Shown piece by piece: positions 26,418 to 34,785 of a stretch of DNA of 64,000 nucleotides. The DNA is taken from contig JAFRXM010000054.1 in NCBI GenBank assembly GCA_017443515.1, positions 1-64,000 of the forward strand, read 5' to 3'. How positions within the stretch are numbered: the first letter of the stretch is position 1; each line of letters opens with the position of its first letter. The stretch is from Bacillota bacterium. Lineage in GTDB: Bacteria > Bacillota > Clostridia > Peptostreptococcales > Anaerovoracaceae. Made by a program: the position numbers and the translations under genes. Below the pieces are notes generated by a model that saw only the letters and a list, made by a program, of their open reading frames with translations, ran no database searches and had not been told where the DNA came from.

Positions 26418-27141
26418 TCCTGTACCCCCTCGGAGTCACCATCTTTCCGTCTATGATCTTAGTTGCGCTGTTTCCGATAAACACCGTGGTGAACATGTCC
26501 ACCGGGGTGTCGCGAAGCTCGGCAAGAGTCATGGTCTTTGCGCACTGGCCCTCGCGGCCGATGTTGTTTACCGTGCCACAGACAGTTTCAGGCGCCTTGT
26601 GGCGCAGCAGCACGTCGCAGGCTTTCTTAAGATAGTCCGTGCGCTTGTGGCTTCCGGGGTTATACAGCGCTATGCACATATCGGCCATGGCGCAGGCATC
26701 TAGCCTTTTTACTATAAGCTCCCAAGGAGTGAGAAGATCCGAAAGGCTTATGACCGCAAAATCGTGTCCTAAAGCTGCGCCCAGCACCGAACTTCCCGAG
26801 AGGGCTGCCGTAACGCCGGGAATAGCTGAAACTTCAACGTTTTCGAACTCCGGAGCAAGCTGGTAGACAAGGCCTGCCATGCCGTAGACGCAGCTGTCGC
26901 CGGAGCAGACCAGCGCAACGTCTTTTCCCTCGGAAGCCATCTTAAGAGCCTCGCGGCAGCGGACTTCCTCCTGGCGCATGCCGTTGTCGAAGAACTCCTT
27001 GCCCTCGTAGTGCGGCATCACCAGCTCAACATACTTCTTGTAACCGACGATTATATCGGCTTTTCTTATGGCCTCATCGGCCTCCATGGTCATGCCCTCG
27101 AACTTTCCGGGGCCTATGCCGACTACCGTTACCTTACCCAT
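26410..27141 (-). CDS. cbiH: Cobalt-precorrin-3B C17-methyltransferase
   Basis: A 243-residue SAM-dependent tetrapyrrole methylase that drives ring contraction in the anaerobic pathway. It shows VVGIGPGKFEGMT at the N-terminus, VCSGDSCVYGMAGLVYQL near residue 78, IPGVTAALSGSSVLGAALGH near 105 and YNPGSHKRTDYL near 160. It overlaps cbiG by 8 bp. There is no fused ferredoxin or NIR-like extension. Confidence 0.95.
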   Translation of the reverse strand: MGKVTVVGIGPGKFEGMTMEADEAIRKADIIVGYKKYVELVMPHYEGKEFFDNGMRQEEVRCREALKMASEGKDVALVCSGDSCVYGMAGLVYQLAPEFENVEVSAIPGVTAALSGSSVLGAALGHDFAVISLSDLLTPWELIVKRLDACAMADMCIALYNPGSHKRTDYLKKACDVLLRHKAPETVCGTVNNIGREGQCAKTMTLAELRDTPVDMFTTVFIGNSATKIIDGKMVTPRGYRIG

Positions 27142-28159
27142 TTATAGCTCCATTCCAGCTTAAGACCGGCTCTTTTAGCGCAAGAGCCATCGTAACTCCG
27201 TTTCCTGCTTCCTTCTTGTTTATGAGCCTTCCGCCCGAAGCGAGCACCGCAGCCCTCTCGCAGACGTTGTCGACTCCTGTTATCTTCTTTACGAATTCCG
27301 AACCCGAATAGTCCCCCGGAACTGCCGCAAGCTCCGCCGCGGTGTATGTTATGAAGGGGAACCCGTGCCTTTTGCAGAATTCCAGAAGCGCCGGCTCGTT
27401 CTTCTTAAGGTCCAGGCTCGCAGCCTGGAATATGGACAGCCTGTGGCAGCCGCTTTTAGCCAGCACCGCCTCGAACGCCGCCTCGAGCGCCTCAAGCTCT
27501 ATGTTCCTGTGGCAGCCCACGCCAAGCGTTACTATGCGGGGCACCAGCCTTAAGGCATCCGAACTTCCGCGCGACCTGTGCGATACCAGTATGTCGTAGC
27601 CGGTATCCGCTGTCTCAAGGCACGAAGGCATCTGCCCTTCTATCTCGTAGAGGCTCTTAAAGCCAAGCTTTTCACCTGCAAGAAGCCTTGATGCGACCCA
27701 CTTTATGCGGTCAGGGTTGGCCACGACGAGCCCCTGGCTTCTTGCCCAGTCGTCTGCCGCGAAGACTCCGTTGATATCCGTCGCTGTGGTGACCACAGGA
27801 ATAGCCCCCGCAGCCCTAGCTATGTGCACGGCAAGCTCGTTGGCACCGCCTATGTGCCCGGAAAGCAGCGGTATCGAATAGGTGCCGAGCTCGTCCATGA
27901 CTATCACGGCGGGGTCTACGGTCTTTTTCTTTACATGCGGCGCTATGGCGCGCACGGCTATGCCGCACGAGCCTATGAAAAGCAGCGCGTCAGCGGTATT
28001 CCAGGCGCTTTCGGTCCAGGCAGCAAGCCCCCCTTCGCTGCAGCGCTCAAGTTCGAACCCTGCCTGCTGCAGATCTAAAGGCCCTTCCTTAAGTTTTAAG
28101 GAAAGCTCCATTCCCAGATCCATGCCCCGCTTTGAAAAAGCTAAAGCTTTTATTATCAT
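27134..28159 (-). CDS. cbiG: Cobalt-precorrin-5A hydrolase
   Basis: A 341-residue protein that opens the delta-lactone and releases acetaldehyde. The N-terminal part has FIGSCGIAVRAIAPHVKKKT near residue 60, PLLSGHIGGANELA near 97 and TATDINGVFAADDWA near 125. The C-terminal domain has LGVGCHRNIELEALEAAFEA near 212. All are CbiG blocks, and both domains are complete. It overlaps cbiF and cbiH at its ends. Confidence 0.95.
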   Translation of the reverse strand: MIIKALAFSKRGMDLGMELSLKLKEGPLDLQQAGFELERCSEGGLAAWTESAWNTADALLFIGSCGIAVRAIAPHVKKKTVDPAVIVMDELGTYSIPLLSGHIGGANELAVHIARAAGAIPVVTTATDINGVFAADDWARSQGLVVANPDRIKWVASRLLAGEKLGFKSLYEIEGQMPSCLETADTGYDILVSHRSRGSSDALRLVPRIVTLGVGCHRNIELEALEAAFEAVLAKSGCHRLSIFQAASLDLKKNEPALLEFCKRHGFPFITYTAAELAAVPGDYSGSEFVKKITGVDNVCERAAVLASGGRLINKKEAGNGVTMALALKEPVLSWNGAING

Positions 28160-28911
28160 TTGCTGGCCTTTCTGAACTCAGTGGAAAAATCAGGCGCATA
28201 CAGCCTCGAAAGCTCGTAGTCGCTTCCAAGGCAGTCGCCTATCACCATCAGAGCGGTCTTTGTGATGTGGTTTTCGGCAGCGGTCTTGGCGAGCGTTCCC
28301 ACCGTGCAGCGGAAGACCTTCTCGTCCGGCCAGGTGGCCTTGTAGACGATAGCAGCCGGGGTATCCTCGCTGTAGCCGCCGGCGATGAGCTCTGCCGAAA
28401 GCTCCTTTAAAAGACCTGTGGACAGGAACACCACCATGGTGGCATGATGCGCCGCGAAGCTTCTTATGCTCTCGCGCTCCAAAACAGGCGTGCGCCCCGC
28501 CATGCGGGTTATTATTACGGACTGGGACACGTTGGGCAGGGTGTACTCCGCCTTAAGAGCCGCGGCAGCTCCGCAAAAGCTCGAAACTCCGGGGCAGACG
28601 TCGTACTCTATGCCCTGAGGGATGAGCCTGTCCATCTGCTCCCTGATAGCGCCGTAAACGCAAGGGTCTCCGGTGTGCAGGCGCACTGTGGTCTTTCCTG
28701 CTTTTTCGGCCTTCTCGATCTCGGCTATGACCTCGTCCAGCGTCATCTTAGCGCTGTCGAAGATCTCGCAGCCGGGCTTTGCGTAGTCCAGAAGCGCCGG
28801 GTTTACCAGCGAACCTGCGTAGATTATAACGTCCGCTTCTTCAAGAAGCTTCTTTCCTCTTACTGTGATCAGATCAGGGGCACCGCTGCCCGCTCCGACA
28901 AAATGTACCAT
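28156..28911 (-). CDS. cbiF: Cobalt-precorrin-4 C11-methyltransferase
   Basis: A ~251-residue SAM-dependent methylase. I take the ATG ending at 28911 (MVHFVGAGSGAPDLITVRG), the family's usual start, which has a GGACTTG-type leader inside the cbiD end; the longer frame adds 16 residues. Conserved blocks are YAGSLVNPALLDYA, LHTGDPCVYGAIREQMDRL near residue 78 and CPGVSSFCGAAAALKAEYTL near 105. It is the second gene after the riboswitch. Confidence 0.95.
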   Translation of the reverse strand: MVHFVGAGSGAPDLITVRGKKLLEEADVIIYAGSLVNPALLDYAKPGCEIFDSAKMTLDEVIAEIEKAEKAGKTTVRLHTGDPCVYGAIREQMDRLIPQGIEYDVCPGVSSFCGAAAALKAEYTLPNVSQSVIITRMAGRTPVLERESIRSFAAHHATMVVFLSTGLLKELSAELIAGGYSEDTPAAIVYKATWPDEKVFRCTVGTLAKTAAENHITKTALMVIGDCLGSDYELSRLYAPDFSTEFRKASK

Positions 28912-28912
28912 G

Positions 28913-30118
28913 TCAAGTCCTTTCTCTATTATTCCAGATTTCTGAAAGCTCCGCGGCACCTGCGCTCTGGCAGAGGATGCCGCCGAGGCCTTCGTGGTTG
29001 GTAAAACAAATGTATTCTATCTGAACGTCGTCCGGGACTTTGCGAAGAAGCGTGGCTTCTATGCGTTTTCCCAGTATCTTAAGCGTTTCCTTAAGTAATC
29101 CCGCGTCTTTTATGATGTCCAGCGCGGCGTCTGTTGTGGCACAGGGAAGCACTTTTTTTAGGGTATCAAGATCTGCGCCTGCTTCAAGAGCGCAGGCAAG
29201 AAGCGTCTCCATGCGTCCGTCGCCTCCGGACGAATGCGTGAAGGTCTGCCCTATCCCAAGCTTGACCATCTTGCCTATGTGCCCTACGATGAGTATGCGC
29301 TTAAAGCCGCACTCCACCGCGGAGTTGATGGCGTCGCCTATGAAGTTGGACATCGCTATGCACTCGCTCACATCCAGTCCCAGTACGTCCCTGGAAAAAT
29401 CGCGGCCATAGTTGCCCGGAACCAGGAAGATGTCCGTCCTGCCCTTGGCGGCAAGCTGGCGTATCTCCACCTTTGTGGTATCCACCAGGGCCTGGTTGCT
29501 CATGGGCTCCACTATGCCTGTGGTCCCGATGACGGAGATACCGCCTATTATCCCTATGCGCGGGTTGAAGGTCTTGTTGGCGAGTCTTTCGCCCTCGGGA
29601 AGGCTTATGATGACCTTAAGGCCGCCGCTGTAGCCGCACTTTCTGCAGACCTCAGAGAGCTCCTCTTTTATCATGCGGCGCGGCGTGGAGTTGATGGCCG
29701 CGTTGCCAACAGGCTGGTCCAGCCCGGGCTTTGTGACCCTTCCTACACCGAAGCCGCCGTCTATTACTATGCGGCTTCCCGGCTCGGCCTTTTCAAGCTC
29801 AGATTCCTCGCAAAAGCTGACCTTCGCGTACACCGGCATGCCGTTCGTAACATCCGGATCGTCCCCCGAATCCTTCCTCACAGCGCAGGAGACCCAGCTT
29901 GGTGGAGAGGGACGGTTCTCCTCCACCGGGCTGCCTTCAGTAATATCCAGAATATCCAGGTGTAGCATCTCCCCAGCCGGGGTCATAAGGTCTACCTTTT
30001 CGACCCTCTCCCCGGACAGCAGCATCATCGCCGCAGCCTTGGAAGCCCCGGCGGCGCACGATCCTGTGGTGTAGCCGCACCTCATTATTTTTCCGTTTAC
30101 GTACCTTGTAAGTTCCAT
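28913..30118 (-). CDS. cbiD: Cobalt-precorrin-5B C1-methyltransferase with a repeat-encoded insertion
   Basis: I start at the ATG ending at 30118 (MELTRYVNGKIMRCGYTTGS), giving 401 residues, because upstream codons lie inside the riboswitch hairpin. RCGYTTGSCAAGASKAAA (residues 13-30) is the CbiD signature, and KDSGDDPDVTNG follows near residue 82. Between them, residues 65-73 (VEENRPSPP) are encoded exactly by palindromic repeat copy C, which adds nine codons without breaking the frame. Later blocks are typical (GGISVIGTTGIVEPMS, VGHIGKMVKLG). It is the first gene of the long cbi operon. A GGAG lies 15 bp upstream in the hairpin arm, so riboswitch folding may hide it. Confidence 0.95.
   Translation of the reverse strand: MELTRYVNGKIMRCGYTTGSCAAGASKAAAMMLLSGERVEKVDLMTPAGEMLHLDILDITEGSPVEENRPSPPSWVSCAVRKDSGDDPDVTNGMPVYAKVSFCEESELEKAEPGSRIVIDGGFGVGRVTKPGLDQPVGNAAINSTPRRMIKEELSEVCRKCGYSGGLKVIISLPEGERLANKTFNPRIGIIGGISVIGTTGIVEPMSNQALVDTTKVEIRQLAAKGRTDIFLVPGNYGRDFSRDVLGLDVSECIAMSNFIGDAINSAVECGFKRILIVGHIGKMVKLGIGQTFTHSSGGDGRMETLLACALEAGADLDTLKKVLPCATTDAALDIIKDAGLLKETLKILGKRIEATLLRKVPDDVQIEYICFTNHEGLGGILCQSAGAAELSEIWNNRERT
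29901..29927 (+). repeat. Palindromic repeat copy C inside cbiD
   Basis: An exact 27-bp copy of the GGGACGGTTCT-core element. It lies in frame in cbiD and encodes nine residues on the minus strand. Identical intergenic copies show it is mobile or recombining rather than ancestral cbiD sequence. Confidence 0.9.
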
Positions 30119-30120
30119 GT

Positions 30121-30154
30121 CAAAAATAAAATGCTCCGGCATCGTTTGCCGGAG
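30121..30154 (-). terminator. Riboswitch-linked hairpin ahead of cbiD
   Basis: Stem CTCCGGCA/TGCCGGAG (30134-30154) is followed on the minus strand by CATTTTATTTTT. The T-run is imperfect. The 3' arm contains the only GGAG near the cbiD start, so the hairpin may act by hiding the ribosome site as well as by termination. Confidence 0.65.
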
Positions 30155-30159
30155 TTTAC

Positions 30160-30281
30160 TGCACGCAAAAAGCTGCTGTTCAGCTTCCCGGTGTCCGCAG
30201 GAAGGCTGATATCCCGGCACCCGACTTTCACGGCAACGTACTTGCGAGGGAATTGCACCCTACTTTCCCGTTCTGTATTCG
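30160..30281 (-). ncRNA. Cobalamin riboswitch controlling the cbiD operon
   Basis: The minus-strand leader carries a GGGTGCAATTCCCTCGCAAG stretch, then GTTGCCGTGAAAGTCGG and TGCCGGGATAT, matching the B12-box layout. A CCTGCGGACACC segment near 30190 and the hairpin entry follow. It is closely similar to the leader at 37090-37207, which indicates a duplicated control region. It should repress the cbiD to cbiC genes when adenosylcobalamin is abundant. Confidence 0.85.
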
Positions 30282-30286
30282 ATTTG

Positions 30287-30315
30287 ATTATAGTTTCAAA
30301 AGCAGGCTGTGTCAA
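30287..30315 (-). promoter_or_regulatory. Promoter of the cbiD riboswitch leader
   Basis: Perfect TTGACA (30310-30315) and TATAAT (30287-30292) on the minus strand, 17 bp apart. It shares the TTTTGAAAC spacer end with the cbiL leader promoter. Confidence 0.85.
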
Positions 30316-30334
30316 CTTCAAACAGCTGGCGCGC

Positions 30335-31093
30335 CTACTTTGTCACATAGCAGTGCAGACCGTCTTCCGCCTCAAAAAACCTGGGCACTATCCCGAACGC
30401 AGAAGCAAGCGCGGGGTCTTTGAGGACCTCCTCGGCGCTGCCTTCGGCCTGTGCTTTTCCGCTGTCCATAAGCACCACGTGGTCCGCGTAGCGAAGCACC
30501 GCATCCAGGTCGTGCAGTATCATGACTATGGTCTTGCCCGAATCCGCCAGCATACGCGAGCGCTCCAGAAGCTCGATCTGGTTCCTTATATCAAGGAAGG
30601 TCGTAGGCTCGTCCATAAGTATGATGTCCGTGTCCTGCGCCAGAGCCATGGCAAGATAGGCTTTCTGCCTCTGCCCGCCCGAAAGATCGTCCATGCGTCG
30701 GTGCCTTAAGTCCGTGATACCCATCCATTCTAAGGCCTGGTCCACCTTCTCGTAATCCTCCCTGCGGTACCTTCTGGGGTAGCTGAGGTACGGAAAGCGC
30801 CCGTGCATCACAAGCCTTGCCACGCTTATCCCTGAAATGCTGTGGCTTTGGGGCAGATACGCAGCCTTTCTGGCAAGCTCCTGCGCGGAGAGCCCGTCTA
30901 TATCCGTTCCGTCTATCTTTATCGTGCCGCGGGCATCCTCCGTAAGGCGCACTATGGACCTGATAGTGGTGCTCTTGCCGCAGCCATTGGGGCCTATCAG
31001 CACCGAGATCTTACCGGTAGGAAAAGACATCCCGACGCCGTGCAGCACCTCTTCTCCGTCGTACGATACGCAAAGATCAGAGATCTCTATCAT
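30335..31093 (-). CDS. FecE/BtuD-family ABC transporter ATPase
   Basis: A 252-residue ATPase for a siderophore/heme/corrinoid-type importer. Walker A is GPNGCGKSTT (about residues 33-42), the Q-loop is YLPQSHS, the signature is LSGGQRQK (about 138), and Walker B is IILMDEPT. It overlaps the permease gene by 4 bp. It ends the cbiL-led operon, with the cbiD promoter starting 20 bp beyond. Riboswitch control suggests corrinoid or cobalt chelate as substrate, but iron chelates cannot be excluded. Confidence 0.9.
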   Translation of the reverse strand: MIEISDLCVSYDGEEVLHGVGMSFPTGKISVLIGPNGCGKSTTIRSIVRLTEDARGTIKIDGTDIDGLSAQELARKAAYLPQSHSISGISVARLVMHGRFPYLSYPRRYRREDYEKVDQALEWMGITDLRHRRMDDLSGGQRQKAYLAMALAQDTDIILMDEPTTFLDIRNQIELLERSRMLADSGKTIVMILHDLDAVLRYADHVVLMDSGKAQAEGSAEEVLKDPALASAFGIVPRFFEAEDGLHCYVTK

Positions 31094-32103
31094 GACTTCT
31101 TCCCCCTTCTCTTATGCAGCAGCCAGATGAAGAACGGTCCGCCGAGTATGCTGAGTATGATACCCGTGGGAAGCTCATACGGCGCGAAGATCATCCTCGC
31201 GATAAGGTCGCATACAGCGACGAATCCAGCCCCGGAAAGCGCGCAGAACGGCAGCAGAGTTCCGCTTTCGGTACCTGCTATACGCCTTGCCATGTGAGGA
31301 ACGATCAGTCCCACGAATCCGAGAACCCCGGCAAAGCTGACGCTGGCTCCTGCAAGAAGCGCCGCAAGAGCCAGCAGGCCGTTTCTGACCAACGACACGT
31401 TGAGCCCAAGGGAATGCGCCGTGTCGTCGCCTAAAGAAAGCACGTCCAGTTCGTTGGAAAGAGTGCACACGAAGATTATGCCGGCTATTATCAGGATCGC
31501 AGCCGGTATCAGCCTGTCGCGGTTTACCGAGGAGAATCCTCCTATCCTGAAATCCCTGCTGGAAAGCGCCGCGTCGGGGACTATCGTAAGCACAGTTTCC
31601 GTTAGCGCATTGAGACAGGCCGTTACAGCGACGCCGCCCAAAACCACAGTAGTCTTGGACGCCTTGCTCTTCCTGCCCGCGGCCACCACTAAAGCCGTAG
31701 CAATCATGGCGCCTGCAAAGGATGAGCCTGCAACAGCCCAGGCGGAAAACACTCCGAACGCGCAGCATATCGTTACCGCAAGTCCGGCTCCGGCGTTGAC
31801 GCCTATGATTCCAGGCGACGCCAGGTCGTTGGCCAGTACCTTCTGTATGATAGCTCCGGACACCGCAAGACCTGCCCCTGCGAGGAGGCAGGCCAGAGTG
31901 CGCGGAAAACGCACATACCACAGTATACGCTGGTTTGCCGAACTTCCCGGCCCTGCCATAAGGGCAGACCAGAGCTTAGCAAGACTCATCCCGGAAGCAC
32001 CCAGACATATATTCATCACCGCGGCAACGATGACGAACACAGCGGCGCCGATGATGAGCAGCGGCGTTTTACTTTTCGTAGATAGTCTTTTCGAGTTTTT
32101 CAT
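31090..32103 (-). CDS. FecCD-family ABC transporter permease
   Basis: A BtuC/FecCD-type permease of about 337 residues with roughly ten membrane helices. Typical blocks are RFPRTLACLLAGAGLAVSGAIIQ near residue 60, NDLASPGIIGVNAGAGLA near 85, and GFVGLIVPHMARRIAGTE near 255, the coupling region to the ATPase. I choose the ATG ending at 32103; an upstream ATG at 32124 is possible. The start lies inside the end of the binding-protein gene, so expression is coupled. Confidence 0.9.
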   Translation of the reverse strand: MKNSKRLSTKSKTPLLIIGAAVFVIVAAVMNICLGASGMSLAKLWSALMAGPGSSANQRILWYVRFPRTLACLLAGAGLAVSGAIIQKVLANDLASPGIIGVNAGAGLAVTICCAFGVFSAWAVAGSSFAGAMIATALVVAAGRKSKASKTTVVLGGVAVTACLNALTETVLTIVPDAALSSRDFRIGGFSSVNRDRLIPAAILIIAGIIFVCTLSNELDVLSLGDDTAHSLGLNVSLVRNGLLALAALLAGASVSFAGVLGFVGLIVPHMARRIAGTESGTLLPFCALSGAGFVAVCDLIARMIFAPYELPTGIILSILGGPFFIWLLHKRRGKKS

Positions 32104-33061
32104 AGGCTTCGCCCCAGAGCGCATTAGGCTTCAGCTGATACAGCTTCTTTTCGAGGTAATACACGCGGCCTTCCTTAACAGCGGTAAGGCCGGACCACGC
32201 GGGATTGCCTGTAAGGGCATCCTTAAGAGCTTTCTGCGTACCTTCGTGGTCGCTTCCCTGCTCGGTTATGAAGATCATATCAGGGTCCTCAGCTATTATC
32301 TTTTCTATGCTGAGGTTTTCAAGAAGGTCGTTTCCGTCCGCGATGTTAACGCAGCCGAGGTCCTTGAGCATGATACCAAGAACTGTGTCTTCAGAGCCCT
32401 TGGCCTTGATGACCGAAGCTGCGGCTCGGATGAAGAGGACCTTGGGAGCTCCTTTGGAGGTGGCTTCCTGACCGGCCTTCTTCGCGGCCTCGACCCTTGC
32501 CGCTACGGCGGTGCCGTTCTTTTCGTACAGGTCCGCTCTTCCGGTTATCTGTGTGCAGATCTTGAGCGTGCGCAGGTAATCTTCAAAGCTGTTGACGTTG
32601 AAATACAGGACCTTGACGCCGGCCTTTTCGAGGGTATCCTTTATATCCACCTGCTTCTTGGTGTTGGCGCTTGCGATCACCAGATCCGGCTCGGCGGAGA
32701 ACAGCTGCTCCAGGTTTATAGCGTTGTACTTCCCGAGGTTTACTACGTCCTTTCCAAGGTCCAGGCCGAAATCCTCCCAGGCGTCATTTACGGCAGCCTT
32801 AAGTGTACCGCCGGCGAGCACCCAGGTATCGGCAAAGCTTCCCATGATGGCAGCTACGGACCTTGGCATCTCCTCAAAAGTGACCTTGTTGCCGAGGTCA
32901 TCCGTTACGGTGACCGGCTTGTAGGCGTCCGCGGAATTCTCCGTATTCGTGTTGTTCGCCGCGTTGGAATTGTTCGCGGCGTTTCCGCTTCCCGCTCCGC
33001 AACCGGCAAGGACCGCCAGGCAGAGGATCAGCGCGATCACAGAAAGAAATCTTTTACTCAT
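32069..33061 (-). CDS. Lipoprotein substrate-binding protein of a BtuF/FepB-type importer
   Basis: A 330-residue lipoprotein. The signal peptide ends in LAVLAGCG, with the lipidated cysteine at about residue 21, followed by an asparagine-rich spacer. The class III (helical backbone) binding domain includes KVTFEEMPRSVAAIMGS, EPDLVIASANTKKQVDIKDTLEKA and ADPDMIFI-like segments. It delivers its ligand to the FecCD permease encoded next. Cobalamin control and neighbours suggest a corrinoid or cobalt-tetrapyrrole ligand. Binding residues cannot be read from sequence. Confidence 0.88.
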   Translation of the reverse strand: MSKRFLSVIALILCLAVLAGCGAGSGNAANNSNAANNTNTENSADAYKPVTVTDDLGNKVTFEEMPRSVAAIMGSFADTWVLAGGTLKAAVNDAWEDFGLDLGKDVVNLGKYNAINLEQLFSAEPDLVIASANTKKQVDIKDTLEKAGVKVLYFNVNSFEDYLRTLKICTQITGRADLYEKNGTAVAARVEAAKKAGQEATSKGAPKVLFIRAAASVIKAKGSEDTVLGIMLKDLGCVNIADGNDLLENLSIEKIIAEDPDMIFITEQGSDHEGTQKALKDALTGNPAWSGLTAVKEGRVYYLEKKLYQLKPNALWGEAYEKLEKTIYEK

Positions 33062-33066
33062 TACTT

Positions 33067-33690
33067 TTACTCCTCAAATTCTTTCTTTATTGTTTCTCTT
33101 ATTCTGAGTTCATCAGCATCGGTAAGCAGTGCCCCGCTTTTAAGCATCTTAGCAAGGCACCTGTGCAGGTATTCCCGCCTTACAGGCTGGGAGCTGAAGC
33201 TCTCCCTGGAGATGATCCGAACTTCAGCCATGCGCTCCAGTATCTCGTCCATATTTTCAGGAACGCGCGCGGCAAGCTCGTCCCTAAGCCACGCGCTTGC
33301 CGGAGGGCTTGCCCCCTGGCTCGAGACCGCTACGACGGTCCTTCCTTTTCTGAATACTGCCGGAAACATCGCCGTGCAGGAATCTCCGTGCCCCGCGCAG
33401 TTGCAAGGTATTCCAAGCTTTCGGCACGCTTCTGAAAGCAGCGCTTCGGCCTCAGGACTTCCGCTCGCGTCTACAACAAGCATCTTTCCTTCGGCGTCTT
33501 CGGCTGCGACTTTCCGCAGCACCGTCCGCACGGGAATAGCCTTTATTTCATCGCAGATCTGGGGCGCCACGACGGTGACGTCCGCGCCCTGCTCTATAAG
33601 GAGCTTTGCCTTGTGCAGCGCTATCTGTCCGCCCCCTGCCACAAGGCAGGAAGCGCCGTCAAATTCTATAAGAACAGGATAAAAAGCCAT
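33067..33690 (-). CDS. Precorrin-2 dehydrogenase / sirohydrochlorin chelatase (Met8/CysG-N type)
   Basis: A 207-residue NAD-dependent dehydrogenase converting precorrin-2 to sirohydrochlorin, the substrate for CbiK and for siroheme. CLVAGGGQIALHKAKLLIEQ (about residues 15-34) is the nucleotide-binding start. NCAGHGDSCTAMFPAVFRKG near residue 108 and SSQGASPPASAWLRDELA near 128 are family blocks. Its place beside cbiL and the cobaltochelatases fits the cobalt-early pathway. The same product would supply siroheme to the reductase encoded at 54.6 kb. Confidence 0.92.
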   Translation of the reverse strand: MAFYPVLIEFDGASCLVAGGGQIALHKAKLLIEQGADVTVVAPQICDEIKAIPVRTVLRKVAAEDAEGKMLVVDASGSPEAEALLSEACRKLGIPCNCAGHGDSCTAMFPAVFRKGRTVVAVSSQGASPPASAWLRDELAARVPENMDEILERMAEVRIISRESFSSQPVRREYLHRCLAKMLKSGALLTDADELRIRETIKKEFEE

Positions 33691-34775
33691 TACTTTGCCC
33701 TCCTCTTCTTTATGAACCAGTTGAGTATGCCGCCAATAACGATTATGGCAGCAGCAAGCACTATCACCAGCTTTGCCGCCTCCTGCGGTATGCGCCCCTT
33801 GTCGCCCACCGAATCCGCGTAGAACGTGAGCGTGTACTCTATCTCAAGAGGATCGCCCATCGCGGTGGTATCGCCTATGAGGGTCACAGGCTCGTCCAGC
33901 GCGGTAATGGGTATGTCGAAGGTGGAATTGCCGCCGTCGGTCGTCTGGTTGTAGAAGACCTGTCCGTCCAGGACCACGTAGTCGTAGTAAGCGCTGCTCC
34001 AGAGTAGCCTTGCGTAAGCCTTGCCGTCCTTTACCGTAAGCAGCGTAGGAGAGCTCAGGCTTGCCCTGCCGCTTCCGCCCGCCATATCGAGCTCTATGGA
34101 GTATTCTCCGTCGGCAAGCTCCACCGATACGGGCACGGCAACGGCGCCTTCTGTTCCGGGGCCGTCGTCCGGAAGAGGCATGTCTTCCGGCATGAGGTTC
34201 CAAAGCACGTCTTCTATAAGCTCGTAGTCCGGAATGTCTATTTTGAGAGCATCTTCGGGCAGTGATGATGCCACGAACAGTATCTTTCTGTCGTACCATC
34301 TCTTGCGGGCCTTGCTGTACGCCGCGCAGTCGATCTCGCTGTCAAGAGCTTCTATGGGAAAGGTGAAGGTCGTAAACCCGTTCTCAATTTTTGGTGAGAC
34401 CCAGCTGCTGCTGTCGGCTTTTTCGGCTTCTCTTTTGGTGCCAAGGTACACGTATTTGTAGCTGGTGCTGGCTATGGTTATGCTGCCTGTCATCCTGCCG
34501 TCCTCGACAGTTATCTGCGCCTTGCGCACCTTGAAGAACGCGGAGTTCGAATCCACGGTGATATCGTAGGTGCCGTCCTTGATATCCCTCGGATATATGG
34601 GGACCATGCCGTACTTTCCGACCTTGCGGCTAACTATTTTTTCGCGTATCTCAGAAAACCTTTCCTCCGCGGTCTTATCCGAAGAGGCAAAGGCCGGGAC
34701 CGCAGTGCAGAACACCACAGCAAGAGCCATCAGCGCCGGAAGAAGTTTTTTTATGAAAAACATTTCTTTCTTCAT
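33690..34775 (-). CDS. Exported membrane-anchored protein with two NEAT-like repeat domains
   Basis: A ~361-residue protein starting at the ATG ending at 34775 (MKKEMFFIKKLLPALM). It has a signal peptide to about residue 30 and a C-terminal helix (about 336-355) with a KKRRAK tail. Domain 1 (about 67-168) has DGTYDITVD, EDGRMTGSITIASTSYKYVY, FPIEALDSEIDCA and KRWYDRK. Domain 2 (about 222-325) repeats the pattern (ADGEYSIELD, SAYYDYVVLDG, IPITALDE, LTFYADSVG). The pattern recalls NEAT heme-binding domains. Domain 1 matches the lipoprotein at 38954-39442. It probably captures a tetrapyrrole or metal chelate for the neighbouring importer. Function is inferred. Confidence 0.7.
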   Translation of the reverse strand: MKKEMFFIKKLLPALMALAVVFCTAVPAFASSDKTAEERFSEIREKIVSRKVGKYGMVPIYPRDIKDGTYDITVDSNSAFFKVRKAQITVEDGRMTGSITIASTSYKYVYLGTKREAEKADSSSWVSPKIENGFTTFTFPIEALDSEIDCAAYSKARKRWYDRKILFVASSLPEDALKIDIPDYELIEDVLWNLMPEDMPLPDDGPGTEGAVAVPVSVELADGEYSIELDMAGGSGRASLSSPTLLTVKDGKAYARLLWSSAYYDYVVLDGQVFYNQTTDGGNSTFDIPITALDEPVTLIGDTTAMGDPLEIEYTLTFYADSVGDKGRIPQEAAKLVIVLAAAIIVIGGILNWFIKKRRAK

Positions 34776-34785
34776 ACCGGCCGCC

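Noticed and set aside
31400-33682. A 760-codon plus-strand open frame
   Set aside because: It runs antisense to the importer permease, binding-protein and dehydrogenase genes, which have clear family motifs. The frame is a by-product of GC-rich codon structure, and its product shows no recognisable domain.
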